A stretch of 64,000 nt of DNA, from contig JBPRGH010000010.1 of the NCBI GenBank assembly GCA_051418055.1, positions 62,001-126,000 of the forward strand. The letters are read 5' to 3'. The translations under genes and the position numbers were made by a program. This DNA is from JBPRGH01 sp051418055 (GTDB taxonomy: Bacteria > Bacteroidota > Bacteroidia > Cytophagales > Cyclobacteriaceae). Below are positions 52,492-61,779 of the stretch, piece after piece (the first letter of the stretch is position 1; each line of letters begins with the position of its first letter). Below the pieces are notes generated by a model. It had not been told where the DNA came from, did not search any database, and saw only the letters and a program-made list of their open reading frames with translations.

Positions 52492-53559
52492 TTAATAAAG
52501 TACTGGTACGGTAAATCGTGCAGAGACATATTTTTCATCAATATTTTCCACAGTAAGCTTTGCCAGCTGACCGAATATTAACCTGAGTCGTTCCGCAGCA
52601 TTATTCAACCCGATGCCGGAAGCGCTGGCAGGGGTAGATAACTGACCGGTATTCATTACCTGTACGATTAAATTCCCATTTTCAAGATGAGTTGAGATCC
52701 TTATTTCTCCTCCGCCGGGAAGCAAAGATATACCATGCTTGATTGCATTTTCCACCAGGAGCTGTATGGCCATCGGAGGAATTTTCATTTCGAGGGTATC
52801 TTCATGGATTTCCAGCTTATAACTAAGCCTGTCCTCATATTGAATAGATTCCAGTGTCAGATAATTCTTAACTATATCAAGCTCATCTTCCAGATTTATT
52901 TTTTCTTTATTAGAGAACTGTAATGAATAACGAAGCAGATCGGAAAGATGCAGGATCATATCACGTGCTTTTTCCGGATTTTCAATTACAAGAGATCTTA
53001 TATTGTTAAGGCAATTGAACATAAAGTGAGGATTGATCTGCGATTTCAGTGCTAATAACTCGGCATCCTTTACAGCAGCTTCAAGTTTCCATTTATCCAC
53101 CTCTATCTGTTTGTAATTCGTGATGTACTTATAGATAAAATAGATCAGAGACCATATAAGAGCGATAATGGATAGATTAAATGCATAAAAAAGCCAGATA
53201 CCATAGGAAAGGTCGCGATGGCCGTGAGTTAACTGATCAGGTGTGGCATAGGTATTCCTTATCCACTCATTAACCGGAAGAACAATACTGGCCCAAATTA
53301 TACCTATTATAAAAGAAGCACCTAATATTCGAAATACAAGTCCTTTTATTCCAAGATTTAGCCAATCCCTTTTCTTGATTATTTCCCGATAAACATGGGT
53401 TAAGAGAAAACCTACTGTAATCGTATTTAAATACCCAACTAAAATTATCCACGAAAATTTGGTAAAAAATATGGCTATAGAAGTATAGATAACGTAAAAA
53501 GCCATCCAGCCAAAAATCTGGCAGATCCAGTATAATCTATTTGAGTGGTTTAAGTTCAT
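52492..53559 (-). CDS. LytS/YehU-type membrane sensor histidine kinase
   Basis: A 355-residue kinase. Four transmembrane helices fill residues of about 10-155. The His-kinase domain carries LKSQINPHFMFNCLNNIRSL (near 195), whose His is the phosphorylation site. The HATPase has IQLLVENAIKHGIS, GGGEIRIS and ASGIGLNNAAERL. This family pairs with LytTR regulators such as the one just downstream. No periplasmic sensor domain is visible, so the stimulus is probably membrane-related. It is divergent from gldJ, with a 267-bp AT-rich gap in which I see no perfect promoter. Confidence 0.92.
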   Translation of the reverse strand: MNLNHSNRLYWICQIFGWMAFYVIYTSIAIFFTKFSWIILVGYLNTITVGFLLTHVYREIIKKRDWLNLGIKGLVFRILGASFIIGIIWASIVLPVNEWIRNTYATPDQLTHGHRDLSYGIWLFYAFNLSIIALIWSLIYFIYKYITNYKQIEVDKWKLEAAVKDAELLALKSQINPHFMFNCLNNIRSLVIENPEKARDMILHLSDLLRYSLQFSNKEKINLEDELDIVKNYLTLESIQYEDRLSYKLEIHEDTLEMKIPPMAIQLLVENAIKHGISLLPGGGEIRISTHLENGNLIVQVMNTGQLSTPASASGIGLNNAAERLRLIFGQLAKLTVENIDEKYVSARFTVPVLY

Positions 53560-53826
53560 TAAAAATAATCTTACTTTTATTTCTAATTTACATGCAAATA
53601 GGTTGAGGAAAAATTAAATTTGCATTAAGTGGAGTAAATTGTTCCTGAAAGGTGAATTTTATCTGATAATGATACACAATAATTTCTTTTGGAATAAGTT
53701 TATACAATAAGTAAGAAATTTTGCTCAATAATATTGGTATATTGTAAGAGTAATATTTAATTTGCGTAATAATGCAAAATATGACTATTTTAGCATTTGC
53801 TTTTATATAGAAACAAATTTTAGATC

Positions 53827-55080
53827 ATGATAAGAGGATCAGCATTTTTAAATCGTGCTATGTTGGTAGTTGGTGGAGCGGTATTATTTACCGGCTGCGG
53901 ATTATTTGGAGGCGGAGGTGGTCGTCCTACGGCGGAACACCCGGGGCAGATGAGCACAGCGACTGGATTGGTTTATAACGATGAAGATAACCAGGGTTAT
54001 ATGGTTAATCCATTTAGCGGACAGCCTGAAGGGCCTAACCTGGTATTTATCGAAGGTGGGCGTGCTGTAATTGGTTCTTTTGAAGAGGACGTACTTAACA
54101 GGAGGGACAATTTGGAAAGAACAGTTTCTGTAGCATCATTTTATATGGATGAGACAGAGGTTGCCAATATCCACTGGTTAGAGTATCTGCATTACCTAAA
54201 CGTTTCTGATTCAAGCAGAGAGGTGTATATGGCGGCATTGCCGGATACAACTGTTTGGGAAGAGCGTTTGGCTTTTAATGATCCCTATACCGATCATTAC
54301 CTGCGTTACCCTGGATTTCGTTATTTCCCTGTAGTGGGAATTAGCTGGGTACAGGCAAATGATTATTCAGCATGGAGAACACGTGCTGTAAACATGAAGC
54401 TATATGAGGAATATGGCGAAGGTGATGAATATGCTGAAACGGAAGGAAGAATTCCTTTGGAATCAGGTGTTGTGCTACCAGATTATCGCCTGCCTACTGA
54501 AGCAGAATGGGAATATGCTGCTACAGCTCTTATTGGTACCCAGTGGTTAGATGAAAATCAAACTCACCAGCGTATCTACCCATGGGATGGTCATGCATTA
54601 CGTAATCCTTACGGCCAAGAGATGGGTTATTTCCTGGCAAACTTTAAGAGAGGCCGTGGTGACTATGCAGGTATTGCAGGAAAATTAAATGATGGAGCTT
54701 TAATTACTTCTTATATATATGAATTCCCTCCGAATGACTTCGGTCTTTATAATATGGCGGGTAACGTAAACGAGTGGGTAATGGATGTTTACCGTCCGTT
54801 GTCATTCCAGGATTTTGATGACCTTAACCCTATCCGTCGTGATGGATACCTTGATGAAGTAAGGAGAGGGGACGATTATGTTTATAATAGTGACAGGGAA
54901 AATAATCCTGAAGGATTTACTTCTTTAATTACAGATAAAGCCCGCGTATATAAAGGGGGTAGCTGGAAGGATGTTGCCTACTGGTTGTCTCCGGGAACAA
55001 GAAGATATCTCGATCAGGACTCCTCGACGGCTACGATAGGCTTCCGTTGCGCAATGATCAGAGCAGGAAGTAACTACTAA
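53827..55080 (+). CDS. gldJ: Gliding-motility / T9SS lipoprotein GldJ
   Basis: A 417-residue lipoprotein with Cys near 24 (VLFTGCG) and a formylglycine-generating-enzyme-like (sulfatase-modifying factor) fold. Matches to GldJ are FYMDETEVANIHWLEYLHYL, a central YRLPTEAEWEYAATA, the GDYAGIAGKLNDGALITSY segment and NMAGNVNEWVMDVYRPLS. GldJ is needed for gliding and stabilises the T9SS component GldK. It is therefore functionally linked to the PorE-like gene at 15 kb and the sorting-domain protein at 9 kb. It is monocistronic, with a strong terminator downstream. It is not GldK, which lacks this insertion pattern. Confidence 0.9.
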   Translation: MIRGSAFLNRAMLVVGGAVLFTGCGLFGGGGGRPTAEHPGQMSTATGLVYNDEDNQGYMVNPFSGQPEGPNLVFIEGGRAVIGSFEEDVLNRRDNLERTVSVASFYMDETEVANIHWLEYLHYLNVSDSSREVYMAALPDTTVWEERLAFNDPYTDHYLRYPGFRYFPVVGISWVQANDYSAWRTRAVNMKLYEEYGEGDEYAETEGRIPLESGVVLPDYRLPTEAEWEYAATALIGTQWLDENQTHQRIYPWDGHALRNPYGQEMGYFLANFKRGRGDYAGIAGKLNDGALITSYIYEFPPNDFGLYNMAGNVNEWVMDVYRPLSFQDFDDLNPIRRDGYLDEVRRGDDYVYNSDRENNPEGFTSLITDKARVYKGGSWKDVAYWLSPGTRRYLDQDSSTATIGFRCAMIRAGSNY

Positions 55081-55100
55081 AAAACTAATACTATCAATCG

Positions 55101-55131
55101 AAGCCGTCTTTTAAGAGACGGCTTTTTTTTT
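55101..55131 (+). terminator. Terminator after gldJ
   Basis: AAGCCGTCT (55101-55109) pairs with AGACGGCTT (55116-55124) around a 6-nt loop, followed by at least nine T. It lies 20 bp after the gldJ stop. Confidence 0.93.
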
Positions 55132-55157
55132 ATCAAATACATATTTCAAGTTAAAAA

Positions 55158-56384
55158 ATGAGTGATTTTCCGGTTTCAATACAAGGAGTAACTTTTGAGC
55201 AGATCGCTGAAGAATTTGATACTCCAGTTTTTGTTTATGATGCAGAAAAAATTATAAAGCAGATCCAAACCCTTAAGAATGCCTTTTCCAGGCAGGATCT
55301 CAAAATAAAATATGCCGCAAAGGCTCTAACGAATGTTTCAATTCTTCGCCTGATGAAAAAAAATGGTGTCGGAATGGATGCAGTTTCCCTGCAGGAAGCC
55401 AGGTTGGGATTGAAGGCAGGATTTAAACCGGAAGAAATACTTTTCACTCCAAATAGCATTGCCTTTGAGGAAATAAAAGAAGCTGTTGAAATGGGACTTG
55501 TGATCAATATTGATAACATTTCTATCCTTGAGCATTTCGGTAACGAATATCATAATACTGTCCCCGTATGTATCCGCCTTAATCCGCATATAATGGCGGG
55601 AGGCAACAGTAAGATCTCTACTGGGCATATTGATTCTAAATTCGGGATATCAATTTATCAGTTACCTCATCTCATGCGCGTAGTGAAAACCTACCGCTTA
55701 AATGTATCAGGGCTGCATATGCATACTGGCTCGGATATTCTTGATGCTGAGGTGTTTTTGAAAATTGCAGAAATATTATTCGGTGTGGCAAAAGAATTCC
55801 CTGATCTTAAATTCCTGGATTTTGGTAGTGGCTTTAAAGTAGCTTATAAAGCTGGTGACATCACCACTAACATCTATGACCTTGGTGTAAAATTAGGTGA
55901 AGCTTTTGATCAGTTCTGCCGTGAATATGGAAGAAAGCTGGAATTGTGGTTTGAGCCCGGTAAGTTTCTCGTTAGTGAAGCGGGGTATTTACTTGTAAAA
56001 GCAAATATTATCAAGCAAACTCCCGCTACAGTATTTGTGGGTGTTGATAGTGGTATGAATCACCTACTAAGGCCAATGATGTATGATGCTTATCATGCCG
56101 TTGGAAATATTACTAATCCAAGTGGAACACAGCGGGTGTATACTATTGTTGGTTACATTTGTGAAACAGATACTCTTGCGGCTGACCGCAAGCTTAATGA
56201 AGTTCGGGAAGGAGATCTTTTATTAATAAAGAATGCCGGAGCATATGGCTTTATGATGGCTTCAAATTATAACTCACGTTTCAGGCCTCCGGAAGTATTG
56301 ATCCATAAGGGGAAAGCACACTTAATACGGAAGCGTGAAACGATGGACGATCTTCTGAAAAATCAGGTGCTGGTTGATATTTAA
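55158..56384 (+). CDS. lysA: Diaminopimelate decarboxylase
   Basis: A 408-residue PLP enzyme of the fold III (alanine racemase-like) group. The PLP-binding Lys is K55 in KYAAKALTN. GLHMHTGSD, LDFGSGFKVAY and WFEPGKFLVSEAGY are the usual phosphate and substrate regions, and GYICETDTLAADRKL carries the C-terminal active-site Cys. It converts meso-diaminopimelate to lysine, the last step of lysine synthesis. Ornithine/arginine decarboxylases share the fold, but the CETDT pattern and length fit LysA. It follows the gldJ terminator, so it has its own promoter. Its last 4 bp overlap msrA convergently. Confidence 0.93.
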   Translation: MSDFPVSIQGVTFEQIAEEFDTPVFVYDAEKIIKQIQTLKNAFSRQDLKIKYAAKALTNVSILRLMKKNGVGMDAVSLQEARLGLKAGFKPEEILFTPNSIAFEEIKEAVEMGLVINIDNISILEHFGNEYHNTVPVCIRLNPHIMAGGNSKISTGHIDSKFGISIYQLPHLMRVVKTYRLNVSGLHMHTGSDILDAEVFLKIAEILFGVAKEFPDLKFLDFGSGFKVAYKAGDITTNIYDLGVKLGEAFDQFCREYGRKLELWFEPGKFLVSEAGYLLVKANIIKQTPATVFVGVDSGMNHLLRPMMYDAYHAVGNITNPSGTQRVYTIVGYICETDTLAADRKLNEVREGDLLLIKNAGAYGFMMASNYNSRFRPPEVLIHKGKAHLIRKRETMDDLLKNQVLVDI

Positions 56385-57034
56385 CGATACTGAGGTTTTA
56401 ATCTGTCACGAAATTCTTTTTCAAACTTCTCGATTTTAGGTTTCGTGACAGATACTATATATGGATTATTGGGATGTGCATCATAATAATCCTGATGGTA
56501 ATCTTCAGCTATATAAAAAGCTTTAAGCTCATTTAATTCAGTGACTATAGGATCTTCATATTTTCCTGCCTTTTCCAGTTTCTGCATATAATTTTCAGCC
56601 TTTCTTTTCTGCTCCTGATCATGATAAAATATGGCTGTTCTGTATTGCTCCCCAATATCGGGGCCCTGACGATTTAGCTGGGTGGGATTATGGGTAGCAA
56701 AAAATATCTCTAATAGCTCGTCATATGTGATCTCTTCCGGTTTGTAGTAGATCTGAACAGCTTCGGCATGATCTGTTAAGCCTCTGCTTACCTTATCATA
56801 GGTAGCGTTTGATCTATCTCCTCCGCTATAACCTGAAACAGCTTCAACAACACCTGCAGTGCGATCAAAGACTGCCTCTACACACCAGAAGCATCCGCCG
56901 GCAAAAGTAGCGGTATCAACTTCCGATGGATTTATATTAAAATTGGATTTCTGCCGGTCCGAAGAATTCCTTTGTGATTCACAAGAAAGTATGATCCCAA
57001 AAGTTATAGCTATTAAAAGAAAAAGATTTTTCAT
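56381..57034 (-). CDS. msrA: Peptide methionine sulfoxide reductase A, lipoprotein form
   Basis: A 217-residue MsrA that reduces S-methionine sulfoxide in proteins. The catalytic Cys48 lies in FAGGCFWCVEAVF, followed by SGYSGGDRSNATYDKV, GLTDHAEAVQIYY and FFATHNPTQLNRQGPDIGEQ. The signal peptide ends in ILSC (Cys18), so this copy is anchored in the envelope rather than cytoplasmic. It would repair oxidised periplasmic or surface proteins. No MsrB domain is fused. It is followed 6 bp upstream of its start by the radical SAM gene on the same strand. Confidence 0.94.
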   Translation of the reverse strand: MKNLFLLIAITFGIILSCESQRNSSDRQKSNFNINPSEVDTATFAGGCFWCVEAVFDRTAGVVEAVSGYSGGDRSNATYDKVSRGLTDHAEAVQIYYKPEEITYDELLEIFFATHNPTQLNRQGPDIGEQYRTAIFYHDQEQKRKAENYMQKLEKAGKYEDPIVTELNELKAFYIAEDYHQDYYDAHPNNPYIVSVTKPKIEKFEKEFRDRLKPQYR

Positions 57035-57040
57035 ATATAG

Positions 57041-58117
57041 TTAAACGAGGTCATTATCAAACAAGTTCAGGTTAGCACCCCGACGAAAAGCATTCAGGTT
57101 ATATGCAGGCATTGAGCGGTTACCAAAATACTTCTGTTTATGAATGGCGAACATTCTGGCGATAACCTCCGCAATCTTGCCCTCTCCTTTCATTCTCCTG
57201 CCCCAGCTTGAATCGTTTACGCTGCCACCATGAACTTCACATATCTGTGACCAGACCTTCCTATACCGGTCAGGAAAATTCTTTTTTAGCCAATCGGAGA
57301 AGATCTCGCTAATGATTCCGTTTAGCCTGACCATTGTATATCCGGCGCTTCTTGCACCATGGTCGGCAGCCGCTTTCAGGACAGCTGGTATTTCATGATG
57401 GGTTAGGCCTGGAATTATAGGAGCATGCATAACGGAGACAGGAACACCGGATTCAGTTAACTGCTGCATTGCCTTGAGCTTATTCTTTGCCGTGGCAGTG
57501 CGTGGCTCCATTACCCTTCTTAATTCTTCATCTAATGTAGTAATGCTAAAATGTACCTGCACCAAAGCATGTTGGGCTAATTCCTGCAAAAGATCAATAT
57601 CGCGGGTGATCAGTGTATTTTTCGTTATTATTCCGACCGGATGTCGGTATTTTAAAAATATACGCAGCAACTGCCGTGTCAGTTTATACTTCTGCTCCAG
57701 TGGCTGATAACAATCTGTATTTCCTGATAACACTATAGGTTGAGGCTTCCATTTCCTGTTAAGCAGGTGCTGTTCCAGTAAAGCGGGTGCTTCAGGTTTC
57801 ACGATTATCCTGGTCTCGAAATCGAGACCGGCATCATAGCCCCAGTATTGATGTGAATTACGCGCATAGCAATAGATACAGCCATGCTCACAGCCCTGAT
57901 AGGCATTAAGTGAGTATGCCATTCCCACATCCGGGCTGTCTACCTTATTAACAATTTTCTTCGGATGTTCATAATATACTTTAGTTACAGGCTTTTCCTC
58001 AAGCAGCTTTTCATCCAAACCTTCAGGGTGGTCTGTAACATACTGCTGCTTTAAAAATGGATTACTTGGCTTAACCTGCGCCCCTCTTCCTTTGAAATAA
58101 TTTCCGTCCTCGCTCAT
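57041..58117 (-). CDS. SPL/PA0069-family radical SAM protein
   Basis: About 358 residues from MSEDGNYFKGRGAQ, the usual family start. A longer open frame to 58186 adds a hydrophobic stretch that does not belong to the family. The radical SAM cluster motif is CEHGCIYCYARNSH (near 75). Later segments are typical of this Rv2578c/PA0069-like family: VLSGNTDCYQPLEQKYKLTR, VGIITKNTLI, SITTLDEELRRVMEPR, APIIPGLTHHEIP. The family shares features with spore photoproduct lyase, but its substrate is unknown. It probably sits in an operon with msrA and is divergent from the pyrophosphatase gene. Confidence 0.9.
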   Translation of the reverse strand: MSEDGNYFKGRGAQVKPSNPFLKQQYVTDHPEGLDEKLLEEKPVTKVYYEHPKKIVNKVDSPDVGMAYSLNAYQGCEHGCIYCYARNSHQYWGYDAGLDFETRIIVKPEAPALLEQHLLNRKWKPQPIVLSGNTDCYQPLEQKYKLTRQLLRIFLKYRHPVGIITKNTLITRDIDLLQELAQHALVQVHFSITTLDEELRRVMEPRTATAKNKLKAMQQLTESGVPVSVMHAPIIPGLTHHEIPAVLKAAADHGARSAGYTMVRLNGIISEIFSDWLKKNFPDRYRKVWSQICEVHGGSVNDSSWGRRMKGEGKIAEVIARMFAIHKQKYFGNRSMPAYNLNAFRRGANLNLFDNDLV

Positions 58118-58244
58118 GTCTGTAAAAATACTAAATAAGTTAGTAAAAACTAAAATAAATAGTAACATTGAGGTGTTGTAAGACATAAGTGTCTGTTGAT
58201 CAGAACAAAAAGTTAGTAGTTTTCTTTATTAAGAAAGTCATATC

Positions 58245-58835
58245 ATGAAAAGAAATTTTTTCTTACTTTTTGCATTAGCAATTTGCTCCTGCACAAATTA
58301 TTATAAATACCCAACATTTTCGGAGTACGGAAATGCACTTATGGTGGTGGAAATACCTGCCGGGACGAATACAAAATATGAATACAATGTGCTGAAGAAT
58401 AAATTCGAAGTCGAGCTTATCAATGACAACCCACGCACTATAAGTTTTCTTCCTTATCCGGGAAATTATGGCTTCATCCCATCCACTATGATGGACAAAG
58501 ATCGAGGTGGAGATGGCGACCCGCTTGATGTGCTGGTAATTGGCAGCAACATAAAACAGGGAAGTTTGCTTGAATTTGCACCAGTAGGAGTATTAAAGCT
58601 TCTTGATAATGGAGAAGAAGATCATAAAATAATTGGTGTTGTGGTAAATAGTGAGGTAAAAGTTATAGACTGCCGTACCTTGCAATGTATGAAAGATGAG
58701 TATCCCGGGGCTTTGGGTATTATAAAAGACTGGTTTGCCAATTATAAAAAAGGAACAAATATTATTATTCAGGGCTGGGAGGATGAGAAACATGCTGTAG
58801 AAATGATTAACAAATGGAAGGTACCGGAGGAATAG
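58245..58835 (+). CDS. Inorganic pyrophosphatase, predicted lipoprotein
   Basis: A 196-residue family I soluble pyrophosphatase. The metal-binding signature DGDPLDV (90-96) is intact, with PYPGNYGFIPS and DRGGDGDPLD before it, and a Lys/Asp-rich tail. The N-terminus MKRNFFLLFALAICSC is a lipoprotein signal (Cys16), so the enzyme should be exported. Family I pyrophosphatases are normally cytoplasmic, where they pull biosynthetic reactions forward. An exported copy would instead release phosphate from external pyrophosphate. Catalytic residues look complete. It is followed 24 bp later by a methyltransferase gene. Confidence 0.9.
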   Translation: MKRNFFLLFALAICSCTNYYKYPTFSEYGNALMVVEIPAGTNTKYEYNVLKNKFEVELINDNPRTISFLPYPGNYGFIPSTMMDKDRGGDGDPLDVLVIGSNIKQGSLLEFAPVGVLKLLDNGEEDHKIIGVVVNSEVKVIDCRTLQCMKDEYPGALGIIKDWFANYKKGTNIIIQGWEDEKHAVEMINKWKVPEE

Positions 58836-58859
58836 GTAAAGCTTATTAAATTTGGCTTT

Positions 58860-59420
58860 ATGACAGATCACAGACAGCTGAATAAATCCCTCGGTAATTT
58901 AGATCTTTTTCTTTTGGACCAGATCCTTAAAGGCAGGTTTGCCGACATAAAGACACTTTTAGATGCTGGTTGTGGGGAAGGGAGAAACCTGAAATATTTT
59001 ATTGATAATAATTATTCAGTAACTGGAATTGATCCAAATGCTGAAGCGCTTCAGTTTGCCAGGCTTATTTTCAGAGGTAAGGCAGAATTTATCCAATCCA
59101 CAATTGAGCATGCTGAATTTAAAGAAAAATTTGATAGTATCATCTGTATTAATACATTGCACCATGCTGCTGATGAGCAGCAGTATATGGCAATGCTGGA
59201 AAAACTTACGGCAACTCTAAAATCCAGAGGTTTCCTCTTCATTCGAACTCTTTTAGGGGGTAATGGTGCTTTTAAAAAAGATAAAGAAAATAACTTGTTG
59301 ATATCAGATCAACATTTGATAAAGCTATTTGCTGAATTTAAACTGCAATGGCTTGAACCATTAAAAGTTGAAAGCTGGGAGCAGTATCATCTGGGGGTTA
59401 TTGCTGTAAGGAAAAATTAA
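58860..59420 (+). CDS. Class I SAM-dependent methyltransferase
   Basis: A 186-residue Rossmann methyltransferase. Motif I is LLDAGCGEGRN (33-43), with the acidic strand-2 end at GIDPNAEAL (near 57) and a motif IV-like SIICINTLHHA (near 94). Its short length leaves little room for a substrate domain, and the substrate is unknown. A TAAATTTG box (58847-58854) fits the Bacteroidota -7 element and would place the transcription start almost at the ATG, so it may have a near-leaderless promoter in addition to read-through from the pyrophosphatase gene. It converges with the lipid kinase gene (4-bp overlap). Confidence 0.88.
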   Translation: MTDHRQLNKSLGNLDLFLLDQILKGRFADIKTLLDAGCGEGRNLKYFIDNNYSVTGIDPNAEALQFARLIFRGKAEFIQSTIEHAEFKEKFDSIICINTLHHAADEQQYMAMLEKLTATLKSRGFLFIRTLLGGNGAFKKDKENNLLISDQHLIKLFAEFKLQWLEPLKVESWEQYHLGVIAVRKN

Positions 59421-60316
59421 TCTTTTAATACCATCACACCTAATCTTTGTGGGAGGATTTTAATTGATATTGGAGCTAGCCCTATTATTTCACCATCCGC
59501 CTCAAGAAGGCAGCGCTGTGGGGATGTTATTTTGATTTCTTTTGCTTCTTTATAAAATAGCTGAGGGTGCTGTACTTTTTTCCCCCGTTTTAGAAGGGGG
59601 AGGTTAAAGATATAATCTTTTGTGCTCAGGTCACCCCCAATTGTTATGGCAAATTTTCCATCATCAATGCTGGCATGAGGAGCTATACAAAGTCCGCTTC
59701 CGAAGTATTTGCCATTAGCAATAACTAACATTTTTATCTGCCCCTGCCAATCCCAACCATCAGCTTCACAATAAACCGGGATATTTTTATATTTTCTGAA
59801 AGCTTTTATAATTGATTTAAAAAAGGCAATGTTAGCATTCAGCTTTTTTGGTAGCAGGTTCACCTCTTCCACTACAGCAGCACCAATTCCGATATCCGCT
59901 ATATTATTGAACCAGGCTTTTTCAGGATTTCCATTGAAATTGGTAAAAGTAAGCTCACCGATATCAATATTTTTAACAACGGGATTTTCCAGAACTTTAG
60001 AAAATTCTTTTATGGATGCAGGAAAAGTTAGCGTTTTGGCAAAATCATTAGCGGTACCAGCCGGAATCGCAGAGAATAAAGGCTTTTGATCATCTTCTGA
60101 AGCCATGATACCATTAATAACTTCATGGATAGTACCATCACCACCAATTGCTACCACATGAGAGTATTGGCTACAGCACTTTTCAATAATAGCTTTTGCC
60201 GACCTGGCTTTTTCAGTAATAATTACCTCATGGTCAGTAATATCTGCTTTTGAAAGCTGCTTTTTTATTTTGTTGAGCTTTTTGCTCTTGCCGTTAATTA
60301 AAAAAAGAATTTTCAT
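59417..60316 (-). CDS. Diacylglycerol/lipid kinase family protein (YegS-like)
   Basis: A 299-residue kinase of the diacylglycerol kinase catalytic-domain family. GGDGTIHEVINGI (58-70) is the nucleotide-binding loop, followed by IPAGTANDFAKTL. A GDLSTKDYIFNLP segment and LEADGEIIG near the C-terminus match YegS/LCB5-type proteins. It phosphorylates a lipid at the inner membrane face; which lipid cannot be told. There is no membrane segment. It starts at 60316, 71 bp from the divergent DUF427 gene. Confidence 0.9.
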   Translation of the reverse strand: MKILFLINGKSKKLNKIKKQLSKADITDHEVIITEKARSAKAIIEKCCSQYSHVVAIGGDGTIHEVINGIMASEDDQKPLFSAIPAGTANDFAKTLTFPASIKEFSKVLENPVVKNIDIGELTFTNFNGNPEKAWFNNIADIGIGAAVVEEVNLLPKKLNANIAFFKSIIKAFRKYKNIPVYCEADGWDWQGQIKMLVIANGKYFGSGLCIAPHASIDDGKFAITIGGDLSTKDYIFNLPLLKRGKKVQHPQLFYKEAKEIKITSPQRCLLEADGEIIGLAPISIKILPQRLGVMVLKD

Positions 60317-60387
60317 TAAATACGCTCTCCCATTAACCCTGGAGCAATTTTATTGTTAGTATGAAGCAACAAGAATAGACATAAATT

Positions 60388-60669
60388 ATGAAAGCAGTCT
60401 GGAATAATCATGTTTTAGCAGAAAGTGATGAGACAGTAGTCGTTGAAGGAAACCATTATTTTCCTAAAGATACAATTAAGGAAGAATTTTTTGAAATATC
60501 TCCTAATCGTTCGGAATGTCCCTGGAAAGGGACCGCCTACTATTATCACCTGAATATAGAAGGATCAACTAATGAAAATGCCGCATGGTTTTACCCTGAT
60601 CCAAAACCGGCAGCTTCGGAAATTAAAGATAAAGTAGCCTTTTGGAAAGGCGTTGTAATCGAAGATTAA
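60388..60669 (+). CDS. DUF427 domain protein
   Basis: A 93-residue protein. MKAVWNNHVLAESDETVVVE, YFPKDTI and CPWKGTAYYYHL, with AAWFYPDPKPAASEIKD near the end, identify DUF427. The fold is a small beta-rich sandwich. Function unknown. It is a single-domain cytoplasmic protein. Its stop is 4 bp from the convergent TPR gene. Confidence 0.92.
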   Translation: MKAVWNNHVLAESDETVVVEGNHYFPKDTIKEEFFEISPNRSECPWKGTAYYYHLNIEGSTNENAAWFYPDPKPAASEIKDKVAFWKGVVIED

Positions 60670-60672
60670 TCT

Positions 60673-61779
60673 TTAGTTACAATGCTGATCAATAGCTTCT
60701 GCCGCTTCTTCCAGACCCATTTCTAAAGCCGTTTTGAAATCGGCACAGGCATCCACAAGTTTCTGCAGTTCAATTTTTGCCAACCCTCTTTCATAGAAGG
60801 CATAAGGATCGTAAGGATATAATTCGATGGCCGTATCATAATCTGCTATAGCTGAGCGATATTCCTTTAGCTCTGAATATGCTAATGCCCTGTTCAAATA
60901 AAATATGGCATTCCTTGGATCAATATTTAAAGCATAGGTATAATCATCAATGGCTTCTTTATGATTGCCCATGTTATACTTTACCACGCCCCTGAGATTA
61001 TAAGTTTCTGCATCCTCCGGATTTAAAGACAGCGCCTGGTTATAATCATGCAAAGCTTTTTCATACTCCTCTTTTACATTATATGCCAGGGCCCTGTTTT
61101 CCCAATATACAGGATTCTTTGGTTCCAGCTCTATTGCCTTATTATAGTCCGCCAGGGCTTTATCAGGCTGATTTAAATTGAAATAGGCAACACCTCTGAA
61201 ATTATATATATCCGCGTCCTTGTCATCCAATTTAAGGGCTTCGCTATAATCCTCAACAGCACTTATATATTCATTCATTTCTGCCTTTACAACACCCCGG
61301 TTAAAATAAGCATCAGCATTCTTTTTATCCAGTTCGATGGATTTCGAAAAATCAAAATAAGCTCCCTGCAGATCATCAAGGTTATATTTTGCTAAACCTC
61401 TGTTATTATAAAAATCGGCTTTTGAATCATCTTTGGCCACAGCTTTATTAAAATCTTCATAGGCACCATAATAATCTCCCAGCGATAATTTAGCCTCACC
61501 GCGCAGGTTAAATGCTTCGGCAGCAGTAGAATCTATTTCAATAACTCGGGAAAAATCACCGATAGCACCATATAACGAGCCTGTGTTTAATCTCGCTTCT
61601 CCTCTTATTAAAAGAGCTTCCTTATTTACCGGATCATTTCTTAATAAATCGGAAGTTATTTTTTCTGCACGCTCAAATTCTTCTTCTTGTAATGCTTCTT
61701 TTGCTTCCGAAACTGATTGTTGCGCAAAGACAGGAAATGAGGCAAAGAAAATGAATAGCAGGCTATATAAATTTTTCAT
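60673..61779 (-). CDS. Secreted TPR-repeat protein
   Basis: A 368-residue protein with a signal peptide (MKNLYSLLFIFFASFPVFAQ) and about ten TPR units covering residues 22-365. Each follows A-x-x-x-R/N-R-G-x-A-x-x-x-L/x-x-x-A-x-x-D-x-x-K/A-I-x-L, for example YNNRGLAKYNLDDLQGAYFD and YENRALAYNVKEEYEKALHD. It is a periplasmic or surface protein-binding scaffold. No enzymatic domain is attached. It stands alone, with a 468-bp gap upstream shared with the divergent degQ gene. Confidence 0.88.
   Translation of the reverse strand: MKNLYSLLFIFFASFPVFAQQSVSEAKEALQEEEFERAEKITSDLLRNDPVNKEALLIRGEARLNTGSLYGAIGDFSRVIEIDSTAAEAFNLRGEAKLSLGDYYGAYEDFNKAVAKDDSKADFYNNRGLAKYNLDDLQGAYFDFSKSIELDKKNADAYFNRGVVKAEMNEYISAVEDYSEALKLDDKDADIYNFRGVAYFNLNQPDKALADYNKAIELEPKNPVYWENRALAYNVKEEYEKALHDYNQALSLNPEDAETYNLRGVVKYNMGNHKEAIDDYTYALNIDPRNAIFYLNRALAYSELKEYRSAIADYDTAIELYPYDPYAFYERGLAKIELQKLVDACADFKTALEMGLEEAAEAIDQHCN

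Noticed and set aside
58118..58186. Hydrophobic N-terminal extension of the radical SAM protein
   Set aside because: The family begins near MSEDGNYFKGRG; a signal-like stretch on a cytosolic radical SAM enzyme is not expected.
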